DNA from: Myxococcus sp. CA023
Lineage (GTDB): Bacteria > Myxococcota > Myxococcia > Myxococcales > Myxococcaceae
DNA: 64,000 nucleotides
Assembly (NCBI RefSeq): GCF_010998615.1
Contig: NZ_JAAEAH010000027.1
Location: 33,017-97,016 of the forward strand
Direction: 5' to 3'
The notes under the pieces are model-generated. The model was not told the origin of the DNA and made no database searches. It was given only the letters and a program-made list of their open reading frames with translations. Below are positions 20,334 through 29,766 of the stretch, in pieces (the stretch's first letter is position 1; each line of letters begins with the position of its first letter). Both the position numbers and the translations under genes were made by a program.

Positions 20334-22265
20334 CTACTCGACGAACGACTTCGTGCTGTAGAGCGAAGCATCCACCTTGCGCAGGACGGGCAGGTTCGTG
20401 CCGGGCTCGCGCTCGGCCTGACGGTCGATGTACGTCTGGAGGACGTCGGCATCGAGCACGCCGATGTCGGAGCGGCGCTCGGCCGGCACGTTGGCCAGCG
20501 TCACGTAGCCATCACCCCCCGTGGCATTGAAGCTCAGCACGAACAGGCGATAGGTAGCGGTCGGCTGGAGCTCGTTCCACTGGCCCGTCGTCTGGTCCAG
20601 CACCTCCAGGTTGCTGGCGCGCTGGCCGCGAGCCTGGGCGGCGTTGACGTCGAAGCGCAGGCCGCCGGTGTACGGATAGGGCCCCGTGGTGCCGCCCTCC
20701 CGGAACGTGGCGTGCAGCCCGTCCTCAATCATCGACTTCACCTCGGTACCAGTGATGTCCAGCCGGAACAGCATGTTGCCGAAGGGCAGCACCTCGATGA
20801 CGTCCGCCGCCGTCACCGGTCCCTGCAGCGGCCGGCGCACGCCGCCCGCGCTCTGCAACGTGATGTCCGCGCCGCCGTAATCCGCGTTCGCCACCTCCAG
20901 GTAGGCCTGGGCCACCAGTTGCTGGATGTCGCCGCCCCGGCTGTGGACCTCGCCTAGGGCGTTGCAGCTCACGCTGGAGCGACCCGGCTCCGTGTTTCCT
21001 GGCACGCGGCGATTGCAAAGCTCGTCGTCCGCCGTGGCCACCACCGTCCGGCTGTACTCGTCGATCCGGCCCTGGAACGGCGCCAGCACCTGCGCGGCGG
21101 CGGAATCCGGCTGCGTCACCCGCAGGAAGCCGCTGACGGCCACGCTGGCCAGCATCGCGGCGTTGTCGGATTCGGAGACGGGTGTCCCGTCAATGGAGAA
21201 CTGGTTGCCGATGAGTACGTGGGGCGTGCCGCCACAGGAGGTGACCACGCCCTCGGCGTCGAAGCGGAGGGTCATCTCTCCGACGACCTGCGAGTACTGC
21301 CAAGCCTGCCCCAGGCACACGGTTTCCCCGTCGCGGTTGCGCAGCGACTCCGCGTAGGGCCCCGCGGGCGTTCCGACGTTGAAGGTCTCCATGGCGGCAG
21401 GCCCCAGCAGTGTGTGGGAGTCACCGCCGATGACCGCGTCCACGCCACTCAACTGCGGGATGAGGGCCCGGTCGAGCTGGTACCCGATGTGGCTCATCAC
21501 GATGATCTTGTTGATGCCCTGGGCCCGCAGCGCATCGATGGCGCGCTGGGCGGCGGGCACCTCGGCCTCGAACGTGGTGTCCGCGTCCGGGCTGGAGGAC
21601 TCCTTCGTCTTGCCCGCAATCGTCAGGCCGACGAGGCCAATCTTCTGGCCACCCCGTTCGACGACGGTGAAGGGCTCCACGTAGCCGGCAGCCCTGGAGG
21701 TGTGCAGGGCGGAGCCCGCGCCGAACTGGACGTTGGCGCTGATGACGGGCGTCTGGCACGGGCCGGCATGCAGGCGGTCGATGAAGCTCTTCAGCTCGGT
21801 GTCCCCCTTGTCGAACTCGTGGTTGCCCAGGGTGAAGGCGTCGAAGCACACCGTGTTCATCATCGCGGCGTCGGCCTCGCCAATCTGGCCCGCGCGGTTG
21901 AAGTACAGCGTGCCGGTGAGGGCATCACCCGCGTGGAGCTTGAGCACGTTCTCCTTACCGGCCGCCAGCTCCTTCATCGCGGACGTGACGCGCGCGAAAC
22001 CCGAGGATTCAACCTCCGCAGCCACGGTGTCACCCGCGGCGTTCGTCACGTTCAGCTCCAGACTGGAACCCGCCAGGTGCGAGTGGTGGTCGTTGATGTG
22101 GAGGATGGTCAGGTCCAGCGGCGCGGGCTGCTCGCCAGGGTCGATGGCATCGTCATCACCACACGCGGACAGCACGCTGGTCGCCATCCACGTCACCGTC
22201 AACCAGCGCGTCCGGCTGGACGAACGCGCCCCCCTGCGCACTTCCTTCTCCGTCTTCAATCGCAT
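20334..22265 (-). CDS. 5'-nucleotidase/2',3'-cyclic phosphodiesterase-type lipoprotein (UshA-like)
   Basis: 643 residues; GGGAGCGGTTC precedes the ATG. Basic n-region, then lipobox LSAC (Cys about residue 35) followed by acidic GDDDAIDPGEQPAP. The metallophosphoesterase domain (about 48-330) shows LHINDHHSHL, LHAGDALTGT, LGNHEFDKGD, MSHIGYQLD and IGGDSHTLLG, all the dimetal ligands expected. The 5_nucleotid_C domain follows (about 390-600), with NADYGGADITLQSAGGVR and FGNMLFRLDITGTEV. It should dephosphorylate nucleotides in the periplasm or on the surface for phosphate or nucleoside salvage. It stands alone, ending before a strong hairpin. Confidence 0.92.
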   Translation of the reverse strand: MRLKTEKEVRRGARSSSRTRWLTVTWMATSVLSACGDDDAIDPGEQPAPLDLTILHINDHHSHLAGSSLELNVTNAAGDTVAAEVESSGFARVTSAMKELAAGKENVLKLHAGDALTGTLYFNRAGQIGEADAAMMNTVCFDAFTLGNHEFDKGDTELKSFIDRLHAGPCQTPVISANVQFGAGSALHTSRAAGYVEPFTVVERGGQKIGLVGLTIAGKTKESSSPDADTTFEAEVPAAQRAIDALRAQGINKIIVMSHIGYQLDRALIPQLSGVDAVIGGDSHTLLGPAAMETFNVGTPAGPYAESLRNRDGETVCLGQAWQYSQVVGEMTLRFDAEGVVTSCGGTPHVLIGNQFSIDGTPVSESDNAAMLASVAVSGFLRVTQPDSAAAQVLAPFQGRIDEYSRTVVATADDELCNRRVPGNTEPGRSSVSCNALGEVHSRGGDIQQLVAQAYLEVANADYGGADITLQSAGGVRRPLQGPVTAADVIEVLPFGNMLFRLDITGTEVKSMIEDGLHATFREGGTTGPYPYTGGLRFDVNAAQARGQRASNLEVLDQTTGQWNELQPTATYRLFVLSFNATGGDGYVTLANVPAERRSDIGVLDADVLQTYIDRQAEREPGTNLPVLRKVDASLYSTKSFVE

Positions 22266-22391
22266 GAACCGCTCCCGGGTGCCTTTCGGAAGGCGGCATG
22301 GTGTCGGGCGTGAATGACAGCCCGGTTACGCCTTCCTACGCAGCCGGTGACACTTTCATGGCGATTGTTCGAGCCCCAGGACCCAGCACCT

Positions 22392-23141
22392 TCACCCCGC
22401 CAGCATTTCGCGGGCAACCATGTGCATCCCGAGGAGCATCAAGCTGACCAGGAAACACGCCCGGAACAGCACGGGTGAGAGCTTCTGGCGCAGCCACTGC
22501 CCCACCTGCATCCCGACGAGTGCCGGTAACAACAGCAGGAGGGACTGGCCCAGCTGCGTCCCCGCGCCAGCGGCGTTGACGTAGAGCCCCGCCGCCAGGG
22601 CCAGCGTGGATACCGTGAACGAGATACCCATGGCCTGAATCAGCTCCTCTCGCTCGAAGCCCAACGCTTGCAGATACGGCACCGCGGGGATGACGAAGAC
22701 GCCCGTCGCCGCCGTCACGAAGCCCGTGAGCGCGCCCACCCAGGGCCCCAGGCGCGTCTCCGCCACAGGGCCCACCGAGAGTCGGGCCCCACTGAGTCCC
22801 CAGGCCGCATAGGCCACCAACGCCACGCCCAGGGACACCGTGGCCCACGCGCCAACGGGCGCGCCCAGCACCCATGCTCCGACGAGCGTTCCGACGCAGA
22901 CGCCCACCTGCATCCGCGCCAGTCGCCGCAGCAGAGCCCCCAAGGTCGACCAGGGCCGGAGTTGCCAGACATTGGTGACCAGGGAGGGCACGATGAGCAG
23001 GACCGCCGCTCGGGCGGGAGGCATCACCAGGGCCAGCAGCGCCATGGCGATGGTGGGCAGGCCCAGCCCCACCACGCCTTTGACCAGGCCCGCGAGCACG
23101 AAGACTGCAACAGTCATCAGAAGGCTGTCGGACGATGGCAT
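22392..23141 (-). CDS. TauE/SafE-family membrane permease
   Basis: 249 residues; the start at MPSSDSLLM is chosen because the upstream open frame has no coding character. About eight hydrophobic segments. The two internal TauE repeats start TVAVFVLAGLVKGVVGLGLPT (about 8-28) and ALTGFVTAATGVFVIPAVPYL (about 130-150), with the family's GxxxGxxGxG and GfxxGxxG patterns. It probably exports or moves organosulfonates, sulfite or another small anion; the substrate is unknown. It is divergent from the TetR gene with 262 bp between, which includes a palindromic operator nearer the TetR gene. Confidence 0.85.
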   Translation of the reverse strand: MPSSDSLLMTVAVFVLAGLVKGVVGLGLPTIAMALLALVMPPARAAVLLIVPSLVTNVWQLRPWSTLGALLRRLARMQVGVCVGTLVGAWVLGAPVGAWATVSLGVALVAYAAWGLSGARLSVGPVAETRLGPWVGALTGFVTAATGVFVIPAVPYLQALGFEREELIQAMGISFTVSTLALAAGLYVNAAGAGTQLGQSLLLLLPALVGMQVGQWLRQKLSPVLFRACFLVSLMLLGMHMVAREMLAG

Positions 23142-23359
23142 GAGGGAAGATCCGGGCGGGTGAGGGGCATGCGACGCATTGATTCTGGGTGCCGCCCTCC
23201 GGCCTGAAAATTCGGAACTGCCCGCTGCCGCCTCAGGCCCACCCTGAGGCAGCGTGCGACCTGCCGCCAAGGCGCCCTGCGGGAAGACCGCGCCGCGCGC
23301 CCTCGAAGCGCCAGCGCGGCGACCCACCAGGGAAGCGCCACGGCCCGGTGGAATAACGG

Positions 23360-23381
23360 GATATGTACGCTCGTACATATC
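23360..23381. promoter_or_regulatory. 22-bp palindromic operator upstream of tetR-type gene
   Basis: GATATGTACG and CGTACATATC form perfect 10-bp arms around a CT spacer. The site ends 22 bp before the chosen ATG of the TetR regulator, and is AT-rich against its surroundings. TetR family repressors bind such sites, so it is probably the autoregulatory operator of the TetR-MFS operon, and may also affect the divergent TauE gene. Confidence 0.75.
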
Positions 23382-23403
23382 GCCAGCGGCACCTCACGGC
23401 CTC

Positions 23404-23982
23404 ATGCCTCCTGCCGCCTCCCCGGAGCCCCACGTGGCCACGCGTAGACATGACCCCGAGCGAAGGAATCGCATCATCGATGCCGCGCTGGCGGTCATCG
23501 CCGAAGGGGGCGTGGCCGGCACGTCGCACCGTCGGGTCGCCGAGCGCGCGGGCGTGCCCCTGGGTTCGATGACCTATCACTTCACGAGCATGGACGAACT
23601 GCTGCACGAGGCGTTCAGCCGCTTCGCCCTGCGCATCAGCGAGCGGTTCGCCGAGCGGATCTCCGCGGCCACCGACCTTGACTCGTTGGTCTCCGCCATC
23701 GTCAACATCGTGCACGACGACCTCGCGGCGGGGCAGGACGAGCTCGTGCTCACGCTCGAGCTCTACACGCTCGCGGCGCGCCAACGCGCCTTCCGGCAAA
23801 TCACCCACGACTGGATGCGCCGCAGCCGCGCCGTGCTGGAACGGTTCGTCGACGCCAGGATGGCGCACGAGCTCGACGCCTTGATTGAGGGGCTGTTCAT
23901 CCACGTCAGCCTCGACCCCGCCCCACGCAGCCGCGACCTGACCCGGGACGCCGTGCGCCGCCTTCTCTCGCGCTCCCCCTGA
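23404..23982 (+). CDS. TetR-family transcriptional regulator
   Basis: 192 residues from MPPAASPEPH, the in-frame ATG just after the palindrome; the open frame upstream crosses the operator, so an earlier start is unlikely. The N-terminal HTH is RNRIIDAALAVIAEGGVAGTSHRRVAERAGVPLGSMTYHFTSMDELLHEAF (about 15-65 in pieces), with the recognition helix at VPLGSMTYHF. The C-terminal helical domain should bind a ligand. Only 6 nt separate its stop from the MFS gene, so it almost surely regulates that exporter by binding the upstream palindrome. Confidence 0.92.
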   Translation: MPPAASPEPHVATRRHDPERRNRIIDAALAVIAEGGVAGTSHRRVAERAGVPLGSMTYHFTSMDELLHEAFSRFALRISERFAERISAATDLDSLVSAIVNIVHDDLAAGQDELVLTLELYTLAARQRAFRQITHDWMRRSRAVLERFVDARMAHELDALIEGLFIHVSLDPAPRSRDLTRDAVRRLLSRSP

Positions 23983-23988
23983 CCTGCC

Positions 23989-25254
23989 ATGCCCTCCACC
24001 TCCCCTCGCCTGCCCACCCGCGAGTACCGGGCGGCCCGCGCGGCCGTCGCGGCGCTGTTCCTCACCAACGGCGCCATCCTCGCCAACCTCCTGCCGCGCT
24101 ATCCGCAAATCAAAGCCGACCTGGGCCTCAGCAACGCTCAATACGGGCTGGCGGTCGCCGCGTTCCCCAGTGGCGCGATGGTGGCGGGGCTCGCCGCCGG
24201 AGCGCTCATCCGCCGCTTCCGCTCCTCACGGGTCGCCGTCGCCGGAACGCTGCTGACGAGCCTGGGCATGCTGGTCGCGGGCCTCGCGTCATCGTGGTGG
24301 GTGCTCGCCGTTTCGCTCTTCTTCGCGGGCGGCATGGACGCCATCACCGACGTGGCGCAGAACTCCCATGGGCTGCGGGTGCAGCGGCTCTATGGCCGGT
24401 CCATCCTCAACTCCTTCCACGCGGTCTGGAGCATCGGCGCGGTGGTCGGCGGACTCATGGGCGGGCTCGCCGCGGGACTGAACGTGCACCGGGGTCTGCA
24501 TCTGGGATTCTCCGCCATGCTCTTCGCCGGGGTGTCCCTGATGGCGCTGCGCTACACGATTCCCGGCCCCGAGCCCGTCGTCACCGTCGAGCCAGAGGCA
24601 GCCGCGGCGCACCAGGGCAGCGCTCTCGCGCGGCGTCAGCCTACGGGGCGCGGACGCATCTGGCTGATATTTGCCGCGCTGGTCTTGATTGCGGTCGGCG
24701 GCATCCTCGTCGAGGACGCGGGCATGACGTGGGCAGCCGTCTACCTTTCCGGAACACTCGGCGCCACGGCCGCCGTCGCTTCGTTCGGGTTCGTCGCCCT
24801 CGTGGGCGCGCAGTTCGTGGGCCGGCTCCTGGGCGATGGAATGGTGGACCGGTTCGGCCAGCGCGCTGTCGCTCGGGCAGGCGGCGCCACCACGGCGCTG
24901 GGCATGAGCGCTGCGCTGTTGTTTCCCTCCATACCGGGCACCATCGCGGGCTTCGCGCTCGCGGGATTCGGCGTCGCCACGCTGGTTCCCGCCGCCATGC
25001 ACGGCGCTGACGAACTGCCCGGCCTGAGCGCGGGAACGGGGCTCACCGTCGTCAGTTGGCTGATGCGCCTGGGGTTCCTCGCGTCGCCCCCTCTCGTCGG
25101 GCTCGTCGCCGATAACGTGGGATTGCGCGTGGGTTTGCTCGGGGTGCCGCTCGCGGGGACCATCGTCGTGTTGCTCTCTGGAGTCCTGGCCACCGTCCGC
25201 GCCCCCGCCACCGCGCCGGGTGGCCAAGGCCCCTCCCTGCCGCAGCCCCATTGA
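23989..25254 (+). CDS. MFS transporter, probable exporter
   Basis: 421 residues with about 12 hydrophobic segments. First helix AAVAALFLTNGAILANLLPRYPQIKADLGLSNAQYG is typical of the YbjJ-like MFS subgroup. The loop 2-3 segment LIRRFRSSRVAVAG is the GxLaDrxGrr-type position in a divergent form, repeated as DGMVDRFGQRAVARAGG in the second half (about residue 285). A central polar loop lies near residues 195-225. It overlaps no other gene and is cotranscribed with the TetR gene, suggesting ligand-induced export of a toxic small molecule. The substrate is not identifiable. Confidence 0.88.
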   Translation: MPSTSPRLPTREYRAARAAVAALFLTNGAILANLLPRYPQIKADLGLSNAQYGLAVAAFPSGAMVAGLAAGALIRRFRSSRVAVAGTLLTSLGMLVAGLASSWWVLAVSLFFAGGMDAITDVAQNSHGLRVQRLYGRSILNSFHAVWSIGAVVGGLMGGLAAGLNVHRGLHLGFSAMLFAGVSLMALRYTIPGPEPVVTVEPEAAAAHQGSALARRQPTGRGRIWLIFAALVLIAVGGILVEDAGMTWAAVYLSGTLGATAAVASFGFVALVGAQFVGRLLGDGMVDRFGQRAVARAGGATTALGMSAALLFPSIPGTIAGFALAGFGVATLVPAAMHGADELPGLSAGTGLTVVSWLMRLGFLASPPLVGLVADNVGLRVGLLGVPLAGTIVVLLSGVLATVRAPATAPGGQGPSLPQPH

Positions 25255-25401
25255 TGCGACAGGGCAGCCTTACATCTTGGTCCGTTTTCCAGGGGTGCCA
25301 TCTCGTCAAGGGCCACGGATGGCCCCCGCTTCACGACCTCCAACAGGGGCATGTCATGAAGTCCCCGAGGCAAGGACTCCGCCGTCTGACGGTGCTCCCG
25401 C

Positions 25402-26427
25402 TCAGGCCGGACGTTCGATGCGTCCATCCGCGTGCCGGGCGAAGCGCCCTTCCTCTGGCGGATGGACCGGGTCATTGGCCGGCCAGGGCCAGCCCCCGAA
25501 GCCCGTGCGCTGATAGTCCGCGAAGGCCTCCTGAATCTCCTGCCGCGAGTTCATCACGAACGGGCCGTACTGCACGACGGGCTCTCCAATCGGACGGCCC
25601 TGCAACATCAACAACTCCGCCTCGTCCGCGCCGTTCTCCAGCTCCACCGCGACGTCCGCCCGCAGTTCGATTCCATGTGACGGCGGAATGGCACGCCCCG
25701 CCACGCGCAGGCTGGAGCCGAGGAAGAAGTAGAGCATCCGGTTGCTGCCACGGGCCGCCGCCGGCAGCGTCCACCGCGCGCCCGGGGCCAGCCTGAGCGT
25801 CCAGATGGCCACGTCCGCCGCTGCCTGCGCGGCCCACGACTTGGGCGGCGGCGGTGGCGCCTTCACGTCTCCCAGGCTTCCGGCCACCACCGTGACTTCC
25901 GTGGCGCGCCCTTCCGCGTCCCGGGCGACGTGCCGCGGGATGACGTGGTTCCACATCATGGAGAAGTGCGGCTCCACGAGCTTGTTCGTCCGCGGCAGGT
26001 TGAGCCAGATTTGAAACAGCTCCACCGGGTTGGGTTGGTCGCGATGGAGCAGCGGGAACATCTCTGAATGGTTGATGCCCGCGCCCGCGGTGAGCCACTG
26101 CACATCCCCACCGCCGAAGCGAGCCGCCGCCCCCAGGGAATCCGCGTGGTCAAGCAGCCCGCGACGCACCACCGTGACTGTCTCGAACCCCCGGTGCGGG
26201 TGCTGGGGAAAACCGGGCACCACGGTGCCGTGATACATGTTCCAGCCGTCCCGCCCATCGAAGTCCTGGCCCAGGTTGCGGCCCGCCAGCGAGGCGGACG
26301 GCCCGAGGCGCTCGTTCCCCATGGGGTACTTGTCGTCATGGTGGACGCAAAAAAGAAACGGATCCGGGGTCCGCCACGGCATCCCGAGCGGCTCCACACG
26401 AAGGACGGCTTCTGGCTGCTGACTCAT
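25402..26427 (-). CDS. Pirin family protein (intact)
   Basis: 341 residues. Two cupin domains: the N-terminal one carries the metal-binding motif HPHRGFETVTVVRRGLLDHADSLG (about 76-99) and the second pair GAGINHSEMFPL (about 115-126), giving the His-His-His-Glu iron site. The C-terminal cupin has GSSLRVAGRAIPPSHGIELRADV. Pirins act as quercetin 2,3-dioxygenases or redox-sensing cofactors; here the role is unknown. It is convergent with the MFS gene. Its presence is relevant to the truncated pirin at 19.7-19.9 kb, which is a different, more divergent copy. Confidence 0.9.
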   Translation of the reverse strand: MSQQPEAVLRVEPLGMPWRTPDPFLFCVHHDDKYPMGNERLGPSASLAGRNLGQDFDGRDGWNMYHGTVVPGFPQHPHRGFETVTVVRRGLLDHADSLGAAARFGGGDVQWLTAGAGINHSEMFPLLHRDQPNPVELFQIWLNLPRTNKLVEPHFSMMWNHVIPRHVARDAEGRATEVTVVAGSLGDVKAPPPPPKSWAAQAAADVAIWTLRLAPGARWTLPAAARGSNRMLYFFLGSSLRVAGRAIPPSHGIELRADVAVELENGADEAELLMLQGRPIGEPVVQYGPFVMNSRQEIQEAFADYQRTGFGGWPWPANDPVHPPEEGRFARHADGRIERPA

Positions 26428-26616
26428 CTCCTACGCCTCATCCCTTCCAGAGCCCCATGAAAATTCCCTGAACCGGGACTCCGTCCGCTGAGCGTAACAA
26501 CGAGCCCTCCGCGCCGCTTGCCCCGTAGGGCCTCCGTCCGGGCGCCGGGCCGCCGGCTGGGTGCACAGCGGGCGCGGCGAGTGGGGCACGTCACCTGCCC
26601 CACCGTCCCACGAACC

Positions 26617-27933
26617 TCAGGCCCACAGCTCCTGAGCGAGCGTGTCCACCATCGCCACGGCGACCTCGGGCGGGGGCAGCCCGGCCTCGGACACGAGCAC
26701 GGGATTCACGGGCACGCAGGCCTCCTCGCGCAGGGCCGCCGCGGCCCGCTGCTTCGCCAGCCGGAGCACCTCGCGCTCCCCCTCCGACAGCCGCATCTGC
26801 GCCCAGGCATCAATCTTCCACGAGAGCTCCGCGTGCCGCGTCTCGTCCTCCGCGATGCGGGCCATGGAGGTGCGCACCTCGGCGTCCTGGGCATGGAGCG
26901 ACTGGTGCCGCGCCACCAGCGCGCCGAACGTCTCCCGCACACAGCCCTCCACCGCGTTGTCCAGCGCCACCGCGAACAGGGAACGGGGCGCCGCCGCGTC
27001 CACCCGGGGAGCCTGGGGCGTCGCGCCGTGCCGCCCCGCCAGGCGGGCGCTGACCTCCGTGTGCATGACCTCCTCCAGGGCGCTCATCAGCGCCGCGTCC
27101 TGCAGCGCGAGGTCCGCGCCATGCGCGGCCAGTTCCTCCCGGAGCAGCAGGAAGGCCTGGATGGACGCGGCCTCCAGGTGGGCAATGGCGGCGAAGTGCT
27201 GTCCCAGCACATCGTCACACGCCACCGCGCCTTGTGAGCGCAGTCCTTCGGGCCTGCGCCCCACGGAACAGTTGTCCGTGCCCCGCTCCAACACCTTGCG
27301 CTCCTCCTCCACCACCTCGCCCGTTGACGACACGCGCAGGGCATACTGCGTCAACTCCGTCCCCTTCCCACACGCCATGCCCTTGGTGCCGACGACGCCG
27401 AACGCACCGTCGCCCAACTCCTTCACCGCCCCATACTTGAGCCCGCCACAGCGCACTTCGTAGCCCGCGGCAAAGGCAGTCAGCGCGGCCTCCTGCGCCG
27501 TATCAATCGGCCCCAGGAACGACTTCAGGGCCTCCAGCGAGGAGATGGCAGACACCACGTCGCCCCGGGTCGTCGCGAGGAAATAGTCGGTGCAGATGAA
27601 ACCACAGGCGTCGCGGAACCCACGGGCAGGCGCCAACGCCTCGAGCTCTGACAGACATGTCTGCGTCTGGGTCGCCGTCGCGCAAGGTGTTCCCGCGGAG
27701 GAGACAGGGCTCGTTGCCACGGGCTCGCCCGCCGCGTGGAAGCTCCGCAGTTGCACGAAGTCCGGCGCGGCCGCAGGTGACAACCCTGTCATGGCCAGCT
27801 CGCCATTGTCGCAAGCGGGTGGCGAATAACCCGTCAGGTCCACCTCACCATCACATCCGGCCAGCGTCAGGGGCGACAGGAGTGAGGCGCGAAGGGCCCG
27901 GGAGAAGAGCAGACGCAAGCGATTCGAATCCAT
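26617..27933 (-). CDS. Ferritin-like domain lipoprotein
   Basis: 438 residues. The start at MDSNRLRLLF follows AGGAGG by 10 nt and opens into a lipoprotein signal ending LAGC (Cys about 28). The middle (about 30-235) has several Cys (GTPCATATQTQTC, FRDACGFICTDYF) and looks like a secreted beta-rich domain. Residues about 240-420 form a ferritin-like four-helix bundle: HFAAIAHLEAASIQAFLLLREEL, SALEEVMHTEVSARLAGRHG, ETFGALVARHQSLHAQ and ARIAEDETRHAELSW. The two ExxH pairs (EVMH, ETRH) and partner Glu can bind a diiron site. Surface ferritin-like lipoproteins are common in myxobacteria, with unknown function. Confidence 0.82.
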   Translation of the reverse strand: MDSNRLRLLFSRALRASLLSPLTLAGCDGEVDLTGYSPPACDNGELAMTGLSPAAAPDFVQLRSFHAAGEPVATSPVSSAGTPCATATQTQTCLSELEALAPARGFRDACGFICTDYFLATTRGDVVSAISSLEALKSFLGPIDTAQEAALTAFAAGYEVRCGGLKYGAVKELGDGAFGVVGTKGMACGKGTELTQYALRVSSTGEVVEEERKVLERGTDNCSVGRRPEGLRSQGAVACDDVLGQHFAAIAHLEAASIQAFLLLREELAAHGADLALQDAALMSALEEVMHTEVSARLAGRHGATPQAPRVDAAAPRSLFAVALDNAVEGCVRETFGALVARHQSLHAQDAEVRTSMARIAEDETRHAELSWKIDAWAQMRLSEGEREVLRLAKQRAAAALREEACVPVNPVLVSEAGLPPPEVAVAMVDTLAQELWA

Positions 27934-28321
27934 GGGTGCAAGGCCTCCTGCGGTTGGGAGCCCGCACTTCAGCAATGAAGATGCCAACGCCTGCACGCCA
28001 GGGAGCGCCTGACAGGTGTCGCGAAATGCCGACGTTTCCTGCCTGCCCTGCTCAGAAACCTGAGGGGTGGTTCATCGTCTGACGCCCTGCCTGTCATTCC
28101 GGCCCGGCTTGCCTGGGACATCCCATCCCGGGCGGGCCGCTTCTTGTCAAGCCATCGACAGCCCCTTGCATGACAACCGACAGGCGAGGGAGCCTCCTGT
28201 CAAGCTCGGGGCCTACCACTGGGGGGTGAGGGACAGCCTTTCAGTCGGAGCCTATTGAATGGCCTGACACAGAAACGGACCCGCAGGGTTGCCTGACCAG
28301 GCAGGAAGGAAGCTCGCGTCG
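27934..28321. other. Divergent intergenic region between ferritin-like and LuxR-type genes
   Basis: 388 bp with no gene. It should hold both promoters. The trinucleotide-rich motif TGTCA/TGACA occurs several times between about 28080 and 28205 (for example CCTGTCATT, CTTGTCAAG, ATGACAACC, CCTGTCAAG), which could be regulator half-sites, but spacing is irregular. Confidence 0.4.
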
Positions 28322-29404
28322 ATGAACCTCTCCTCCCATGAATTCTTGCTCCGGGACAAAGTCATCGCGGCACTCAACAGCACCTTGTCCCTCCCCAAAG
28401 CGCTCGAATCCGCCCGGGCGCCCCTGCTGGAGCTGACACCCGCCGACTACGTGGGCCTGTGCCTCATCAACCTGGGCCCCATCGTCGAGTTCCAATGGCT
28501 GGTCCCCGGCTACCGGCTGGCCCTCCTGGATGAGTATTCCAAGTGGGTCGATTCCGACTTCGTGCGGGCCCCCATCTTCGCCCAGCCGAATGTGGTCCTC
28601 CGGGACTCGGAGATGATTACCCGCAAGGAATTGGAGCGCAGCGCGCTCTACCAGCGCAGCAAGGAGCTGGACCTGAGCCTGGAGCACGTCATGGCGGTGC
28701 TCCTGCCCGTCTATCCTCAACTCCTGGGAGCCTTCACGCTCTACCGGGACCGTCGGCTGGCTTTCTCGGAGAAGGACGCCGCCTTCCTGACGAGCCTCAC
28801 GCCCCACCTGCTGAACGCGGTGCGCAACTGCCGTGACATGCAGACGGCCTCGACGGGCTCCCGGCTCCTGGAGGAGCTCTACAGCCGGCCGGACGCCGCC
28901 TACGTCGTGGTGGCGCCGCCCTCGCACGAGGTGCTGCGCTCACGCCGGGCCGCCACGCTGCTGGAGCGGTGGTTCAAGCCCTCGGACCTTCATTCCTCCG
29001 GGATTCCGCTCGTCCTCATGGAGCGGCTGGAGGCCCTGACGCGGATGACGCCGGACGCGCAGCTCCAAAACAATCTCTGGGTCTCCCTCCACGGGGATTC
29101 GTACCGCGTGGTGCGGTTCGTCGAGCTTCCCGAAACCGAAGGCCCACGTCAGTGGGCCCTGATTCTGAACGAGATTCCCTTGTCGATTCCGCTCCCCGAA
29201 ACCATGCGCATGCAGCTCACGGCCCGGCAGGTCGACATCGCCCGGGGCATGCTCCACAACTGGTCCAACGAGCAGATTGCCAGCGAGCTGGGCCTCGCCG
29301 AGGACACCGTGAAGACGCACGTGCGCGACATCTTCCGCCGCCTGCAGGTCGACAACCGGACGGACTTCCTCTACCAGGCGGCGCACCTCAACAAGCCCGT
29401 CTGA
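28322..29404 (+). CDS. LuxR-type response regulator with GAF-like N-terminus
   Basis: 360 residues. ATG 28322 chosen; AGGAAGG lies 12 nt upstream, and an in-frame TTG occurs earlier. The N-terminal 180 residues have no autoinducer-binding signature but look like a GAF-type sensor (LELTPADYVGLCLINLG, AVLLPVYPQLLGAFTLYRD, FSEKDAAFLTSLTPHLLNAVRN). The C-terminal LuxR HTH is complete (about 297-357): LTARQVDIARGMLHNWSNEQIASELGLAEDTVKTHVRDIFRRLQVDNR. It stops 9 nt before the convergent DUF3892 stop. Proximity to the LuxI-fold operon suggests a functional link, which is inference. Confidence 0.85.
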   Translation: MNLSSHEFLLRDKVIAALNSTLSLPKALESARAPLLELTPADYVGLCLINLGPIVEFQWLVPGYRLALLDEYSKWVDSDFVRAPIFAQPNVVLRDSEMITRKELERSALYQRSKELDLSLEHVMAVLLPVYPQLLGAFTLYRDRRLAFSEKDAAFLTSLTPHLLNAVRNCRDMQTASTGSRLLEELYSRPDAAYVVVAPPSHEVLRSRRAATLLERWFKPSDLHSSGIPLVLMERLEALTRMTPDAQLQNNLWVSLHGDSYRVVRFVELPETEGPRQWALILNEIPLSIPLPETMRMQLTARQVDIARGMLHNWSNEQIASELGLAEDTVKTHVRDIFRRLQVDNRTDFLYQAAHLNKPV

Positions 29405-29413
29405 GGCGGCGAT

Positions 29414-29674
29414 TCAGAAGCGCGGCAGCTCCAGCAGGTTGTCCGTGAGGATGCCATTGGCCTTCGTCCGCAGGTACGGAGGCCGGGCGTCGATGACCTC
29501 GACCTTCACGTCCCGGGGCCACGTCTGTACCCGGGCATCGCCCCCCGCCTTGAGCCACTGGACCAGCTCCAAGCGGCTGCCCTCACCCACCTCGTTGCCC
29601 TCCTTCCACCGTAGGCGGGCAATGTGCTCGTGAAGCGCGCCTCCCTCGAGACGGATCTGGGTGATGTAGCGCAT
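29414..29674 (-). CDS. DUF3892-like small protein
   Basis: 86 residues. ATG 29674 follows GGGAGGCGTCTTC. The sequence MRYITQIRLEGGALHEHIARL, then RWKEGNEVGEGSRLELVQWL, and VQTWPRDVKVEVIDARPPYLRTKANG..TDNLLELPRF fits DUF3892, whose members are small single-domain proteins of unknown function. The larger open frame upstream to 30160 is a shadow of the diiron gene. It is the third gene of the operon, 92 nt after the diiron protein. Confidence 0.75.
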   Translation of the reverse strand: MRYITQIRLEGGALHEHIARLRWKEGNEVGEGSRLELVQWLKAGGDARVQTWPRDVKVEVIDARPPYLRTKANGILTDNLLELPRF

Positions 29675-29766
29675 GAAGACGCCTCCCACTTCGCGGACGA
29701 CGATTCGAAGGGGAGGATCGCCTTCAGGCGCGGGACTGTCTCTACCACCGGGGAGGTATGCGGCCT

